Shown one piece after another: positions 49,918 through 58,958 of a stretch of 64,000 bases of DNA. Positions within the stretch are counted from its first letter, which is position 1. Every line of letters begins with the position of its first letter. Location of the stretch: the NCBI RefSeq assembly GCF_001625365.1, contig NZ_LJJF01000002.1, positions 903,501-967,500 of the forward strand, read 5' to 3'. Below the pieces are notes generated by a model. That model searched no databases and was not told the DNA's origin. It saw nothing but the letters and a program-made list of their open reading frames with translations. This DNA is from Streptomyces sp. MJM8645 (GTDB lineage Bacteria > Actinomycetota > Actinomycetes > Streptomycetales > Streptomycetaceae). The position numbers were made by a program, and so were the translations under genes.

Positions 49918-52900
49918 ATGACACTGAGCATCGACGAACTGCGGCAGCGGCTGGCAGGCAGCCAGGGCAAGACATTCGAGATCACCGGCGAGGAACTCGG
50001 GGCGGCCGACCTGGTCTCGCGCCATCTCGGCGATTCGCTGAAGGTCGGCAAGGCGACCACCGACCGCGACGCCCTGACGGTCCACGGCACCGCCGCGCTG
50101 GGGGCAGCGACCGGCCTGCCGGTCACGGTGGCCTTCACGGCCGACGCCGACGGCAAGCAACTCGTCGGCTTCGACATCGCGTTCACCCTGAGTCTCTGGA
50201 CCTTCACCACGGCGGCAGCGACCGAGAACTTCACCTACCTGTCCAAGTTCGGCTTCACCCAGCCCAGGTTCGTCCTGCGCAGCGGCGACGTCGGCGCCGT
50301 CCTGGGCTGCACGCTCAACGGCGCCGCCTACCGCCTGCCGGTCGACGGCGACGGCCCGTTGACGCCGGATGGCGACGGCGGCGGCGAGCTGCCGGACGTC
50401 ACGCAGTCCTTCGGCTGCGCCCTGCCCGCGGACCTGGGCTTCAACCTCACCGACGTCTGGCTCCGCTACGACCAGGGCACGAAGACCCTGGTGCTGTCCG
50501 GGAGCGCCGCCCTGAGCGGCGGAGCCCCGGCCTCCAGCGTGGCCTGGGCGCTGCTGATCCAGGACCGGGGCGACGCGGGCAGGCGCTACCTCGGCGTGGT
50601 GCAGGCAGCCGTCAAGCTGTCGCTGTCCGGGCTGCCGATCATCAAGGCACTGGTGCCGCCGGCCAACGACCTGGTGATGCAGCACGTGGCCCTGCTGTTC
50701 ATCACGGAGGGGCTGGACGACACCGAGGTGGCGGACCTCAACAAGGCCCTCAAGGCGGTCAAGGCCGACTTCCCCGTGGGGAACGCGCCCGAGCTGCCGG
50801 CCGGCCCGCTGGACAGCGGGGTCACGGCGTCCCTGGCCTACGACCTCGGCGGCACGCCCCGGGAGGCCGTGAAGGTCCGGCTCGGCGAGGCCTCGCGCAC
50901 CTGGACCGCCCTGCCGCAGGACAAGGGGCCCAGCGGCAAGGCCGACCAGCCGGCGAAGGCGGAGTCCAGCGGCCCGTTCCGGCTGGGCAAGCTCAACCTC
51001 GGCTACGCCAAGGGCACGATCCAGGTCACCGCGGACTTCAGCATCAACGCCCACGCCCTGACGTTCGAGGCGAGCGGCTTCGGGGTCAGCATTCCGCTGG
51101 CCGACCCCGGCAAGGCAACCCCCGTGCTCAAGGGCCTGGGCATCAGCGCGAAGGCGGACCCGATCGCGCTGGGCGGCGCGCTGCGCACGAACCCGACTCC
51201 GGACTGGCCGGTGCGGTACGACGGCGACGGCATGCTGACGGCGCCGGTCATCAGCGTCGGGATCGCCGGCTCCTACGCCCGCAAGGCGGACGGCACGCTC
51301 TCGCTCTTCCTCTTCGGTCAACTCGGCACCGGCACCAACCCGGAGGCCGGCTTCGGCCCGCCGCCCTTCCGGGTCAAGGACGTCTCGCTGGGCTTCGGCT
51401 ACCACAGCGAGGTCCGCGTCCCGGCGCTGACCGAGGTGGACACCTTCCCCCTGCTCAACCTGACCGGCGGCGCCGACTCGACCCCGATGAAGGTGCTGGA
51501 CACGCTGACCGGCGGGCTCAAGCCCTGGGTCGCGCCCAAGGACGGCGAGATCTGGGTCGCGGCGGGCCTGCACTGGACGATGTTCGAGCTGGCCGACTTC
51601 CGTTCCATGGCACTGGTCGAGTTCGGCGAGTCCCTGGTGATCGCGCTGCTGGGGCTCGGGGAGTTCGACTTCCCCAAGCTGACGGCGGCCGAGCAGAAGG
51701 CGGGCAAGGATCCGAAGGTGGCACGGATCCAGATCGCGGCCGAGGCGCTGTACCGGCAGAGCGAGGGCCTGCTCTCCCTGACGGCCCAACTGACCGACAA
51801 GTCCTACATCCTGGACAAGAACTGCAAGCCCACCGGCGGCCTCGCGCTCTGCGTCTGGGTGCCCCCGAGCCCGCACGCCGGGGACTTCGTGGTCTCCGTC
51901 GGCGGCTACCACCCGGCGTTCGTCAAGCCCGGCCACTACCCCGCCGTGCCCCGGCTGGGGATCAAGTGGTCGATCAGCAACACCCTCACCCTGACCGCTC
52001 AGGCGTACGCGGCCATCACCCCGCACGCGGCGATGCTGGGCGGCGCGCTGGCGCTGGTCTTCGACACCGGTCCGCTGCGGGCCTGGTTCACCGCGCACCT
52101 GGACGCGCTGATCCAGTGGTCGCCGTTCTTCTTCGACGTCGCTATGGGCGTCAGCATCGGGGTGCGGTTCTCCATCCACGTCTGGTTCGTCCACATCACG
52201 ATCAGCCTGGAACTCGGCGTGGACGTGGAGCTGTGGGGCCCTCCCATCGGCGGCAACGCCACCGTCCACCTGTGGTTCATCAGCTTCCACATCGGCTTCG
52301 GCAAGAGCCGCCCGGACCACCTGCCGCCCGTCCCCTGGACCGACTTCCAGTCCCAGCTGCCGCCCAAGGCACAGGGCGTGCAGGCCAATCCGGTGGCCGG
52401 GCTGTCCTGGAAGCCCACCGACCCGTCGTCCCTCGCCCGGGTGGGCAACGACGGAACGGACGCCGGCCCCTGGTACGCCTCCACCCACGGGTTCAGCTTC
52501 GTCACCTCCTCGGCGGTGCCGGCCAGCAAGGTGCTCTTCGGCGGCGCCGCCGTGACGCCGGACGAGGACCCGCTGCACATCCGCCCGATGCAGCAGGGCG
52601 ACCTGACGTCCACCCACAGCGTCACGATCACCAAGGACGGCCAGCAGGTCGACCACTCCGGCTGGAGCGCCGAGCCGGTACGCTCCAACGTGCCGCAGTC
52701 GCTGTGGGGCCCGGGCGAGAGCTCGCTGAACGGCACCGGGCTGCTGCCCGGCCGGCTGACGGGCCTGACGGTCACCGTCCCGGCACCGGCCCTCGGCGGA
52801 CAGCTCGCGGTCGCGCCCGGCGTCCTCGACCTCGACCCGCTGCTGCCCAAGGGCGCCCTGCCCCTGGACGCGGGAGCGGCCGCCGTCGGCCCCGTGGCAC

Positions 52901-53106
52901 AGACGAGCACGCAGACCGTGGCCGCCATCACCGCCGCCGACAGCGGCATCGCCGCCCCCTCGACCGCCACGAAGCGCGAGGCCCTGCGCACTCAGCTCGG
53001 CGGGCTCGGGTACCTGCTCGACCCCGTCGGCCCGCTGAGCGGCTACGCCGACCTCGCCCGCGGCGACCTGGCCGCCGAGCCGCTTCTCGTCCCGACCGGA
53101 AAGTGA
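49918..53106 (+). CDS. DUF6603-like giant protein, first gene of a four-gene operon
   Basis: A 1062-residue protein with no signal peptide or membrane anchor. It starts MTLSIDELRQRLAGSQGKTF, then is almost all beta-strand, with repeated segments such as LSLWTFTTAAATENFTYLSK, GSYARKADGTLSLFLFGQLG, IWVAAGLHWTMFELADFRSM and, at ~735-800, WSPFFFDVAMGVSIGVRFSI, VWFVHITISLELGVDVELWG and PPIGGNATVHLWFISFHIGF. This last amphipathic strand pattern is what I know from DUF6603 proteins, whose function is unknown. The Ala/Pro tail links to the next gene 7 bp on. It may form a large scaffold or shell. Codon use is the same as the host's. Confidence 0.7.
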   Translation: MTLSIDELRQRLAGSQGKTFEITGEELGAADLVSRHLGDSLKVGKATTDRDALTVHGTAALGAATGLPVTVAFTADADGKQLVGFDIAFTLSLWTFTTAAATENFTYLSKFGFTQPRFVLRSGDVGAVLGCTLNGAAYRLPVDGDGPLTPDGDGGGELPDVTQSFGCALPADLGFNLTDVWLRYDQGTKTLVLSGSAALSGGAPASSVAWALLIQDRGDAGRRYLGVVQAAVKLSLSGLPIIKALVPPANDLVMQHVALLFITEGLDDTEVADLNKALKAVKADFPVGNAPELPAGPLDSGVTASLAYDLGGTPREAVKVRLGEASRTWTALPQDKGPSGKADQPAKAESSGPFRLGKLNLGYAKGTIQVTADFSINAHALTFEASGFGVSIPLADPGKATPVLKGLGISAKADPIALGGALRTNPTPDWPVRYDGDGMLTAPVISVGIAGSYARKADGTLSLFLFGQLGTGTNPEAGFGPPPFRVKDVSLGFGYHSEVRVPALTEVDTFPLLNLTGGADSTPMKVLDTLTGGLKPWVAPKDGEIWVAAGLHWTMFELADFRSMALVEFGESLVIALLGLGEFDFPKLTAAEQKAGKDPKVARIQIAAEALYRQSEGLLSLTAQLTDKSYILDKNCKPTGGLALCVWVPPSPHAGDFVVSVGGYHPAFVKPGHYPAVPRLGIKWSISNTLTLTAQAYAAITPHAAMLGGALALVFDTGPLRAWFTAHLDALIQWSPFFFDVAMGVSIGVRFSIHVWFVHITISLELGVDVELWGPPIGGNATVHLWFISFHIGFGKSRPDHLPPVPWTDFQSQLPPKAQGVQANPVAGLSWKPTDPSSLARVGNDGTDAGPWYASTHGFSFVTSSAVPASKVLFGGAAVTPDEDPLHIRPMQQGDLTSTHSVTITKDGQQVDHSGWSAEPVRSNVPQSLWGPGESSLNGTGLLPGRLTGLTVTVPAPALGGQLAVAPGVLDLDPLLPKGALPLDAGAAAVGPVAQTSTQTVAAITAADSGIAAPSTATKREALRTQLGGLGYLLDPVGPLSGYADLARGDLAAEPLLVPTGK

Positions 53107-53113
53107 CCACCTG

Positions 53114-55387
53114 ATGCTCAGTCAAGATTCCGGAACCGCCAGCGGCCTGGAGTTCCACGACAGCCTCGTCCCGGCCCTGGAGGCGGGGACCTACCAGATC
53201 ACCACCGGGCACGCCATCGACGGCCTGGACACCGGCGACTACTTCGCCACGCCGGTGGTGCGCACCCTTGAGGTGCAGGCCGCGCGGTTCGCGCTGCCCG
53301 ACGGCGCGGTGCACGGGGTGTACCCCACCGACGGCGCCACCGGCACCTTCGACCAGCTGCTGCCGCACATCACCCTGGACACCCCGCCACTGCCCTGGGA
53401 ACGCACCCTCACGGGGGCGCCGCCCACCCCCGGGCAGCCGGCCGTACCGTGGCTGGCGGTGCTCCTCTTCGCCGAGGGCGAGCTGCCGGGCGACCCGTCC
53501 GCCACCGGCCGCACCGAGACGACGACCGTCGCCGACCTGCTGAACACCCCCACCACCGAGGCCATCGCCCCCGCGCTGACCGACGTCGAACAGCCGGACC
53601 AGGCCACCGAGTGCCGGACGATCGACGTCCCCCCGAAGCTGTTCGCCGCGATCGCCCCGCGGACCGGGGAACTGGGCCGGCTCGTCCACCTGCGGCGCGG
53701 CGAGGACGAGCCCAGCGGGGCGCGCTCACGCAGCGACCGCACCCGGGCCCGCTCGCTGCGCGGCGTCCACCGCGCCACCCCGCCCCGCTGGTGGCACACC
53801 CTGCACGACGACCCGTCCTACGAGGGCCTGCACGCGGTGGTCGTGGGCAACCGCTTCCCCACCACGACCGGCGGCCAGTACACGGCCCACCTGGTCTCCC
53901 TGGAGGGCTTCGCCGCGTACCTCGACGGCAGCACGGTGGCGAGCGCGCCGCTGCGCCTGGTCTCGCTGCGCTCCTGGTCGTTCCGCTCCCTGCCGGACTC
54001 CGGGGCGCACTTCGGCACCCTCGTCGAGAACCTGGCCGCACCCGGCAGCCAGGACGCCGCCGCGCTGGGGCTGCGGCTGCCGCCGAACGGCGCCACCGGC
54101 GAGGCCGGCGACCGGCTCACCCAGGGCTACACGCCGCTGGCCCACCAGCTCGACTCGGGCGAGCAGAGCTACGCCTGGTACCGGGGCCCGCTCACCCCGC
54201 TGCCCGCCCAGCCGCTCCCGCAGACCGTGGAGCACAGCGCGAACGCGGACGCCCGGCTGGTGTACCTGGAGGAGCACGGCCTCTTCGACGTCAGCTACGC
54301 CGCCGCGTGGACCCTGGGCCGCTCCCTCGCGCTCGCGGACCCGCAGTTCCCGCCCGCGCTGATGGCCTGGCGCACGGTGGCCCGGGCCGGCGCGGGCCGG
54401 ATGCTCGCCGCCCGCGGCCGCGCCGGCAGCGGCAGCCTCGCCGGCAGCCGGGCCGCGACCGACCACGCGGGCGCACCCGCGGCGATCGGCGCCCGCCCGG
54501 CCCGGCGGGCGTTCGAGGCGAGCACCCTGGGCGGCCTCGCCCACACCCTCACCACCGCGCTGGCGAGCCCGCTGGACCAGGCCGCCGCCGGCCGGCGGCT
54601 GGCCCAGGCGCGACCGGCGGCGCCCCTCCAGGCCGCCGCGCCGTGGCTGCGCGGCCAACTGGCGCGGCCCGAGGCACGCGAGGCACTGCGGGCGGCGACC
54701 GCCGACGCCGCGAACCCGGTGCTGGACTGGCTGGACCGCCTGGCCCTGCTCCACCCGGTACCCCTGGAACAGCTCGTACCCCGCCAGGAGCTGCTGCCCA
54801 ACGAGAGCCTGCGCTTCTGCTACGTCGACCGGGCCTGGCAGACGGCGCTCATCGACGGGGCGCTGAGCATCGGCATCTCCGGCAGCCTGGACAGCGACCT
54901 CAGCACGCTGCTGCACGACGCCCTCACCGACCTGCCCGCCCGCCTCTCGGGCTTCCTGGTCCGCTCCTGCCTGGTGCCCGGCTGGCCCGCCCTGCGCATG
55001 CACCTGTACGCCGGCGAGGACGAACTGACGGTGCTGCGCGCCGACACGGTGGGCGAGGACGTGCTGCTGGTGCTGGCCGACGGCATCGTGGACCGGCTCG
55101 TGGTGGCGGAGCCGCCCCAGGGCCTGCACTTCGGCATCCAGGACGGCGACGTCCTGGACCTGCGCAACCTCAAGGGCGACAACATCGGCACCACGCTGCC
55201 GGGCGTCCAGCTGACGCAGGTCAGCGGCTACCTGAACCCGGACACCCGGGTCCTGGACGTCACCCGGATCGGCGACGCCATCACCACCGCCCTCGGCGAC
55301 CACGCCCAGGCAGGCGGCCTCAGCGCGGCCGGCTGGGCGATCCAGATGGTCAAGGCGGCCCAGCAGATGACCTTCCAGCGATCCTGA
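53114..55387 (+). CDS. Large unknown protein, second gene of the operon
   Basis: A 757-residue cytosolic protein with no known domain that I can name. It opens MLSQDSGTASGLEFHDSLVP, has a strand-rich first half (HAIDGLDTGDYFATPVVRTL, PWLAVLLFAEGELPGDPSAT, HAVVVGNRFPTTTGGQYTAH, LVSLEGFAAYLDGSTVASAP), an Ala-rich helical middle (~415-545, RAGAGRMLAARGRAGSGSLA and on), and an alpha/beta C-terminus (LADGIVDRLVVAEPPQGLHF). The stop overlaps the next ATG (TGATG), showing tight coupling. The protein is found only by its neighbours here; a structural subunit is inferred from size and composition. Confidence 0.65.
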   Translation: MLSQDSGTASGLEFHDSLVPALEAGTYQITTGHAIDGLDTGDYFATPVVRTLEVQAARFALPDGAVHGVYPTDGATGTFDQLLPHITLDTPPLPWERTLTGAPPTPGQPAVPWLAVLLFAEGELPGDPSATGRTETTTVADLLNTPTTEAIAPALTDVEQPDQATECRTIDVPPKLFAAIAPRTGELGRLVHLRRGEDEPSGARSRSDRTRARSLRGVHRATPPRWWHTLHDDPSYEGLHAVVVGNRFPTTTGGQYTAHLVSLEGFAAYLDGSTVASAPLRLVSLRSWSFRSLPDSGAHFGTLVENLAAPGSQDAAALGLRLPPNGATGEAGDRLTQGYTPLAHQLDSGEQSYAWYRGPLTPLPAQPLPQTVEHSANADARLVYLEEHGLFDVSYAAAWTLGRSLALADPQFPPALMAWRTVARAGAGRMLAARGRAGSGSLAGSRAATDHAGAPAAIGARPARRAFEASTLGGLAHTLTTALASPLDQAAAGRRLAQARPAAPLQAAAPWLRGQLARPEAREALRAATADAANPVLDWLDRLALLHPVPLEQLVPRQELLPNESLRFCYVDRAWQTALIDGALSIGISGSLDSDLSTLLHDALTDLPARLSGFLVRSCLVPGWPALRMHLYAGEDELTVLRADTVGEDVLLVLADGIVDRLVVAEPPQGLHFGIQDGDVLDLRNLKGDNIGTTLPGVQLTQVSGYLNPDTRVLDVTRIGDAITTALGDHAQAGGLSAAGWAIQMVKAAQQMTFQRS

Positions 55388-58300
55388 TGAAAGCGAGCAC
55401 CATGCCGAACGACGACAAGGGACCGCTGATCGTCCCGGTCCAGGTCGACGCCCTGGCGGTCAACGACGAGGTCCGCTTCAGCGTGCCGTTCATCCGCTGG
55501 CAGGCCAACTTCAACCTGCTGGCGCAGAACCTCCCGCCCGAGGGCGAGCCCTTCGACAACAACCTGGCCGCGCACTGGGACACCGACACCGCCGCGGGCG
55601 GCGTCTACCTCCAGTGGCAGCTGCCCCAGGCCCTGCGCAACGGCGCGCACGACCCGGACACCGGCGACACCACCTTCCCGCTGGTGCCCAACCGATGGCT
55701 GGTCGTCCGCTACAGCGGCCCGGCCACCGCCCGCACCGCCGACTCCTGGGTGATCGAGAGCGACTGGCTGCCCGCCGACGGCGACACCGCCACCGGCACC
55801 ACCCCCTACCTGCGCCCCGGCACCGCCAAGAGCGTCCACATCGGACGGCGCACCGCCGCCACCAAATGGCAGGGCGAGAGCGACGGGCCGGACCCGTACG
55901 TCACCGCCGCCGGACCGGGCCTGCTCACCTTCTCCGCCTTCCAGCCCTTCAACGAGAACGTGCTCTCCCTGCACGACGACCTCACGGGCGTCGCGGACCA
56001 GGACACCCTCAGCTACCTCGTCACCGGCTGGTACTCCGCACCCGGCGCCGACCCGCTGCACGAGGCGACCAGCCTGGCCGACCTCGGCTGGGCCCTGGCC
56101 GCCGACCCCACCGCCGACACCCCGCCCACCGACCGCACCCTCTACACCGGTCAGGTGCTGGGCCTGAACTGGGAAAAGACCGGCAGCGTGCCCGCCTCCG
56201 ACCGCCCCCAGGGCGTGGACGTGGACGTCGCCGTGGGCAACAGCTCCGTCGACGCGCTCACCGCCCTGCTGGTGGCCAAGGGCACCGACGCCGACGACGC
56301 CGCCCGGCTGGAGGCACTGGCACACGGCCTCCTCGACGGCCTGGACGACGCGGGCACCGAATCCGTCGACCAGTCCATCCACCGCGCCTGGTTCGGCTCC
56401 ACCCACGGCGGCTACACCTGGGACCTGGTGGACGGCACCGCCAGCGCCGAACTCTGCGCCCGGCTCAACACCGACCAGGCCGCCCACGACGACCAGGTGC
56501 GCCAACTGGCCGACACCCAGTGGAAGTTGTACGGCGCCTGGTGGCTCAACCGCCTCGACGACGTCCCCGACGCCTACACCGACACGCTGCCCGCCACCCT
56601 GAAGCCCAGCGAGCAAGGCAGCCTCGCCGCCCGGGTCACGGCACTGGCCGCCGACATCGCCGCCCGCCGCGACCCCCGCTCCGGGCACCAGCAGCCGATC
56701 CCCTGGGGCGCCACCGACGAGGACCTCGCCACCGCCGCCCAGGCCTACCTGACCGCACACGGCGCGGACCCCGCGACCTGCACGCTCAAGCGCTCCCCAC
56801 TGGGCGAGTTCCACCACGCGCAGGACCCGGTGGTGCTGCTGAACGGGATCAAGACCCCGACCCCGGCCGACCTCACCGCCGCACTGCCCTGCCGCACCCC
56901 GGACCAACTGCTCACCCGCATCGACCTGGGCAGCGGCCCCGCCCCCGCCCCGGCCACCGTGCCCGGGCCGGCCCTGACCCACCTGCCCGAGGCCGCCACC
57001 CTCGCCACCCTGCTCGGCGAGTTCTGGCTGCTCGACCAGGCCCAGGCCGCCGGCACCCTCGCCGACGCCGTGGCCCACCCCGACCAGCGGGTCACCGGCA
57101 CCCTCCCCGCCCTCGGCACCAGCAGCTGGCGCCAGCCCTGGAAGCCGCTCTACCTGCTCTACGAGCTGTCCTACTACCCCATCCCGCACGACACCTCCGA
57201 CGGCGACTGCTGGCAGTTCGACGGCACCCGCTACCACTGGACGAAGACCGGCCCGGCCGACCCGCCCGTCTACCAGTCCTACACGGGGCGGATCTACCTC
57301 ACCCCGCACGCCACCTTCAACCTCGCCGCCCAGATCAAGCAGTACCGCGCCACCCACCCCGACGCGCCCCAGGACGAGCTCCAGCAACTCGCCGACCAGG
57401 TGGCCGGCTGGGACCTGCTCAGCCAGGCCCTCGACGGACTCACCCCGCGCATCACCCTGCGCGACCCGGCCCTCGCCGCCCACCCCGACGACGCCAATGG
57501 CCTGGCCACCCTGATCGGCTCCCAGTACCAGAGCACCCCCGTCCCCGGCGCCCTGCCCTCCCGCAACGGCAAGTGGCCCGCCTCGGACTTCCCGCACCTG
57601 CGCGCCGGCCAGTTCTACTTCAACCGGATCGCCGTCGTCGACCAGTTCGGCCAGGTCACCGACCCGATCAACCCGCAGGGCAGCGGCAGCTCCACCGACA
57701 ACGACAAGAAGCACCTGGTGCTGGCCGACAGCGTGCGCCCGGACGACGGCGCGACGATCCTGCCGGAGTTCCCCTACCGCTACGCCGAACTGCGCCCCCG
57801 CCTCCTGCAAGGAGCCCGGCTCCGCTTCGACGCCGTCAGCGCCACCGACGACAGCCAGGTGCTCGACCTGCACGCGGGCGTCAACCCCGTCTGCGGCTGG
57901 CTGCTGCCCAACCACCTGGACGCCGCCCTCGCCGCCTTCGACCCCGACGGCGGCGCGCTCGGCCAGTGCCGGACGGTCTACACCGACAGCGGCCAACAGC
58001 AGGTCGTCTGGGACGCGGCACCGGGCTCCGCCTACCCCACCCTGGACAGCCTCGCCCCCGGGCTCCCGCACCTGGCCTCCTTCCTGACCGGCCTGCGCGA
58101 CGCCGGCCCGGCGGCCCTGACCGCCACCCTGAAGGCCATCGACGAGACCCTCTACACCGTCAACCCGCTCGGCGGCTGGGACGACACCACCATGACCGTG
58201 CTCGCCGGGCGGCCCCTGGCCCTGCTGCGCACCCGGCTCGCCCTCGAACTCGACGGACCGCCGGTCATGGACCCCAGCTGGGAACAGTGGCAGTACGTCC

Positions 58301-58893
58301 TGGACCCGAGCAGCACCGCGCCCCGGCCGGTCTCCCTGGACTACCGGTGGGGCGTGCGGCTCGGCGCCCTGGAGAACCTCGCCGACGGCCTGATCGGCTA
58401 CACCAGCGGCGACGACTACACCACCCTGCACACCGTCCACCTGCCGTCGGACGCCCCGTCCTACCTGGCCGGCATCGGCACCGGGTTCCCGCTCACCACC
58501 GCCGGCACCCCGCAGTACCTCACCCTGCTCGCCGACCCCCGGGGCGCCGTCCACGCGGTCAGCGACATCCTGCCGGTCTCCGTCTTCACCGTGCCCGCCG
58601 AGTTCGTCAGCACCGCGCTCTCCCGGATGGAGGTCTCCTTCCGCCTCAGCCCGGTCCTGACCACCCCGCAGGGCGTCACCGGCGCCGACGGCAGCCCCGC
58701 CACCGGCTGGGTCCTGCCCCGCCCCCCGGCCCGCCACGGCAACTGGAGCTGGGCCGAACCCACCACCACCGGCTGGCAGGACAACCCGCTGGCACCCGCC
58801 GGCACCCCCGGCCACATCCCGACCCCGACCGCCCCCCTCAGCGCCCGCACCGGCCGCCTGCGCCTGCGCGGCGCGGTCGCCGACGAGCAGTGA
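55387..58893 (+). CDS. Very large unknown protein, third gene of the operon
   Basis: A 1168-residue protein, MKASTMPNDDKGPLIVPVQV with ATG overlapping the previous stop (an ATG five codons on is the alternative). Strand-rich and Trp-rich: VRFSVPFIRWQANFNLLAQN, VYLQWQLPQALRNGAHDPDT, PNRWLVVRYSGPATARTADS, SYLVTGWYSAPGADPLHEAT, QSIHRAWFGSTHGGYTWDLV, then WYLY-like WRQPWKPLYLLYELSYYPIP near 580 and GQFYFNRIAVVDQFGQVTDP near 740. No signal, no membrane segment, no catalytic motif seen. I cannot assign it to any family. It is one of the biggest proteins of the window and is co-translated with gene 2. Confidence 0.65.
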   Translation: MKASTMPNDDKGPLIVPVQVDALAVNDEVRFSVPFIRWQANFNLLAQNLPPEGEPFDNNLAAHWDTDTAAGGVYLQWQLPQALRNGAHDPDTGDTTFPLVPNRWLVVRYSGPATARTADSWVIESDWLPADGDTATGTTPYLRPGTAKSVHIGRRTAATKWQGESDGPDPYVTAAGPGLLTFSAFQPFNENVLSLHDDLTGVADQDTLSYLVTGWYSAPGADPLHEATSLADLGWALAADPTADTPPTDRTLYTGQVLGLNWEKTGSVPASDRPQGVDVDVAVGNSSVDALTALLVAKGTDADDAARLEALAHGLLDGLDDAGTESVDQSIHRAWFGSTHGGYTWDLVDGTASAELCARLNTDQAAHDDQVRQLADTQWKLYGAWWLNRLDDVPDAYTDTLPATLKPSEQGSLAARVTALAADIAARRDPRSGHQQPIPWGATDEDLATAAQAYLTAHGADPATCTLKRSPLGEFHHAQDPVVLLNGIKTPTPADLTAALPCRTPDQLLTRIDLGSGPAPAPATVPGPALTHLPEAATLATLLGEFWLLDQAQAAGTLADAVAHPDQRVTGTLPALGTSSWRQPWKPLYLLYELSYYPIPHDTSDGDCWQFDGTRYHWTKTGPADPPVYQSYTGRIYLTPHATFNLAAQIKQYRATHPDAPQDELQQLADQVAGWDLLSQALDGLTPRITLRDPALAAHPDDANGLATLIGSQYQSTPVPGALPSRNGKWPASDFPHLRAGQFYFNRIAVVDQFGQVTDPINPQGSGSSTDNDKKHLVLADSVRPDDGATILPEFPYRYAELRPRLLQGARLRFDAVSATDDSQVLDLHAGVNPVCGWLLPNHLDAALAAFDPDGGALGQCRTVYTDSGQQQVVWDAAPGSAYPTLDSLAPGLPHLASFLTGLRDAGPAALTATLKAIDETLYTVNPLGGWDDTTMTVLAGRPLALLRTRLALELDGPPVMDPSWEQWQYVLDPSSTAPRPVSLDYRWGVRLGALENLADGLIGYTSGDDYTTLHTVHLPSDAPSYLAGIGTGFPLTTAGTPQYLTLLADPRGAVHAVSDILPVSVFTVPAEFVSTALSRMEVSFRLSPVLTTPQGVTGADGSPATGWVLPRPPARHGNWSWAEPTTTGWQDNPLAPAGTPGHIPTPTAPLSARTGRLRLRGAVADEQ

Positions 58894-58958
58894 CCACCGG
58901 CCCACGCACCACCGATCCACGGACCACAAACCCACGCACCACCGACCCAGGAGCAGCA

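Noticed and set aside
49635..53114. 1159-codon plus frame over the DUF6603-like gene, and the minus frames up to 956 codons
   Set aside because: Composition is the Arg/Gly/Pro pattern of out-of-frame high-GC DNA; the DUF6603 frame has the ribosome binding site and strand-like sequence.
53449..58893. A single 1814-codon frame spanning genes 2 and 3 of the large operon
   Set aside because: Its first 650 codons are out of frame with gene 2 and low in complexity; the true third gene starts at 55387 by overlap with the stop of gene 2.
55228..58935. 1235-codon minus-strand frame opposite the third large gene
   Set aside because: Gly/Val-rich antisense shadow without a start signal or family match.
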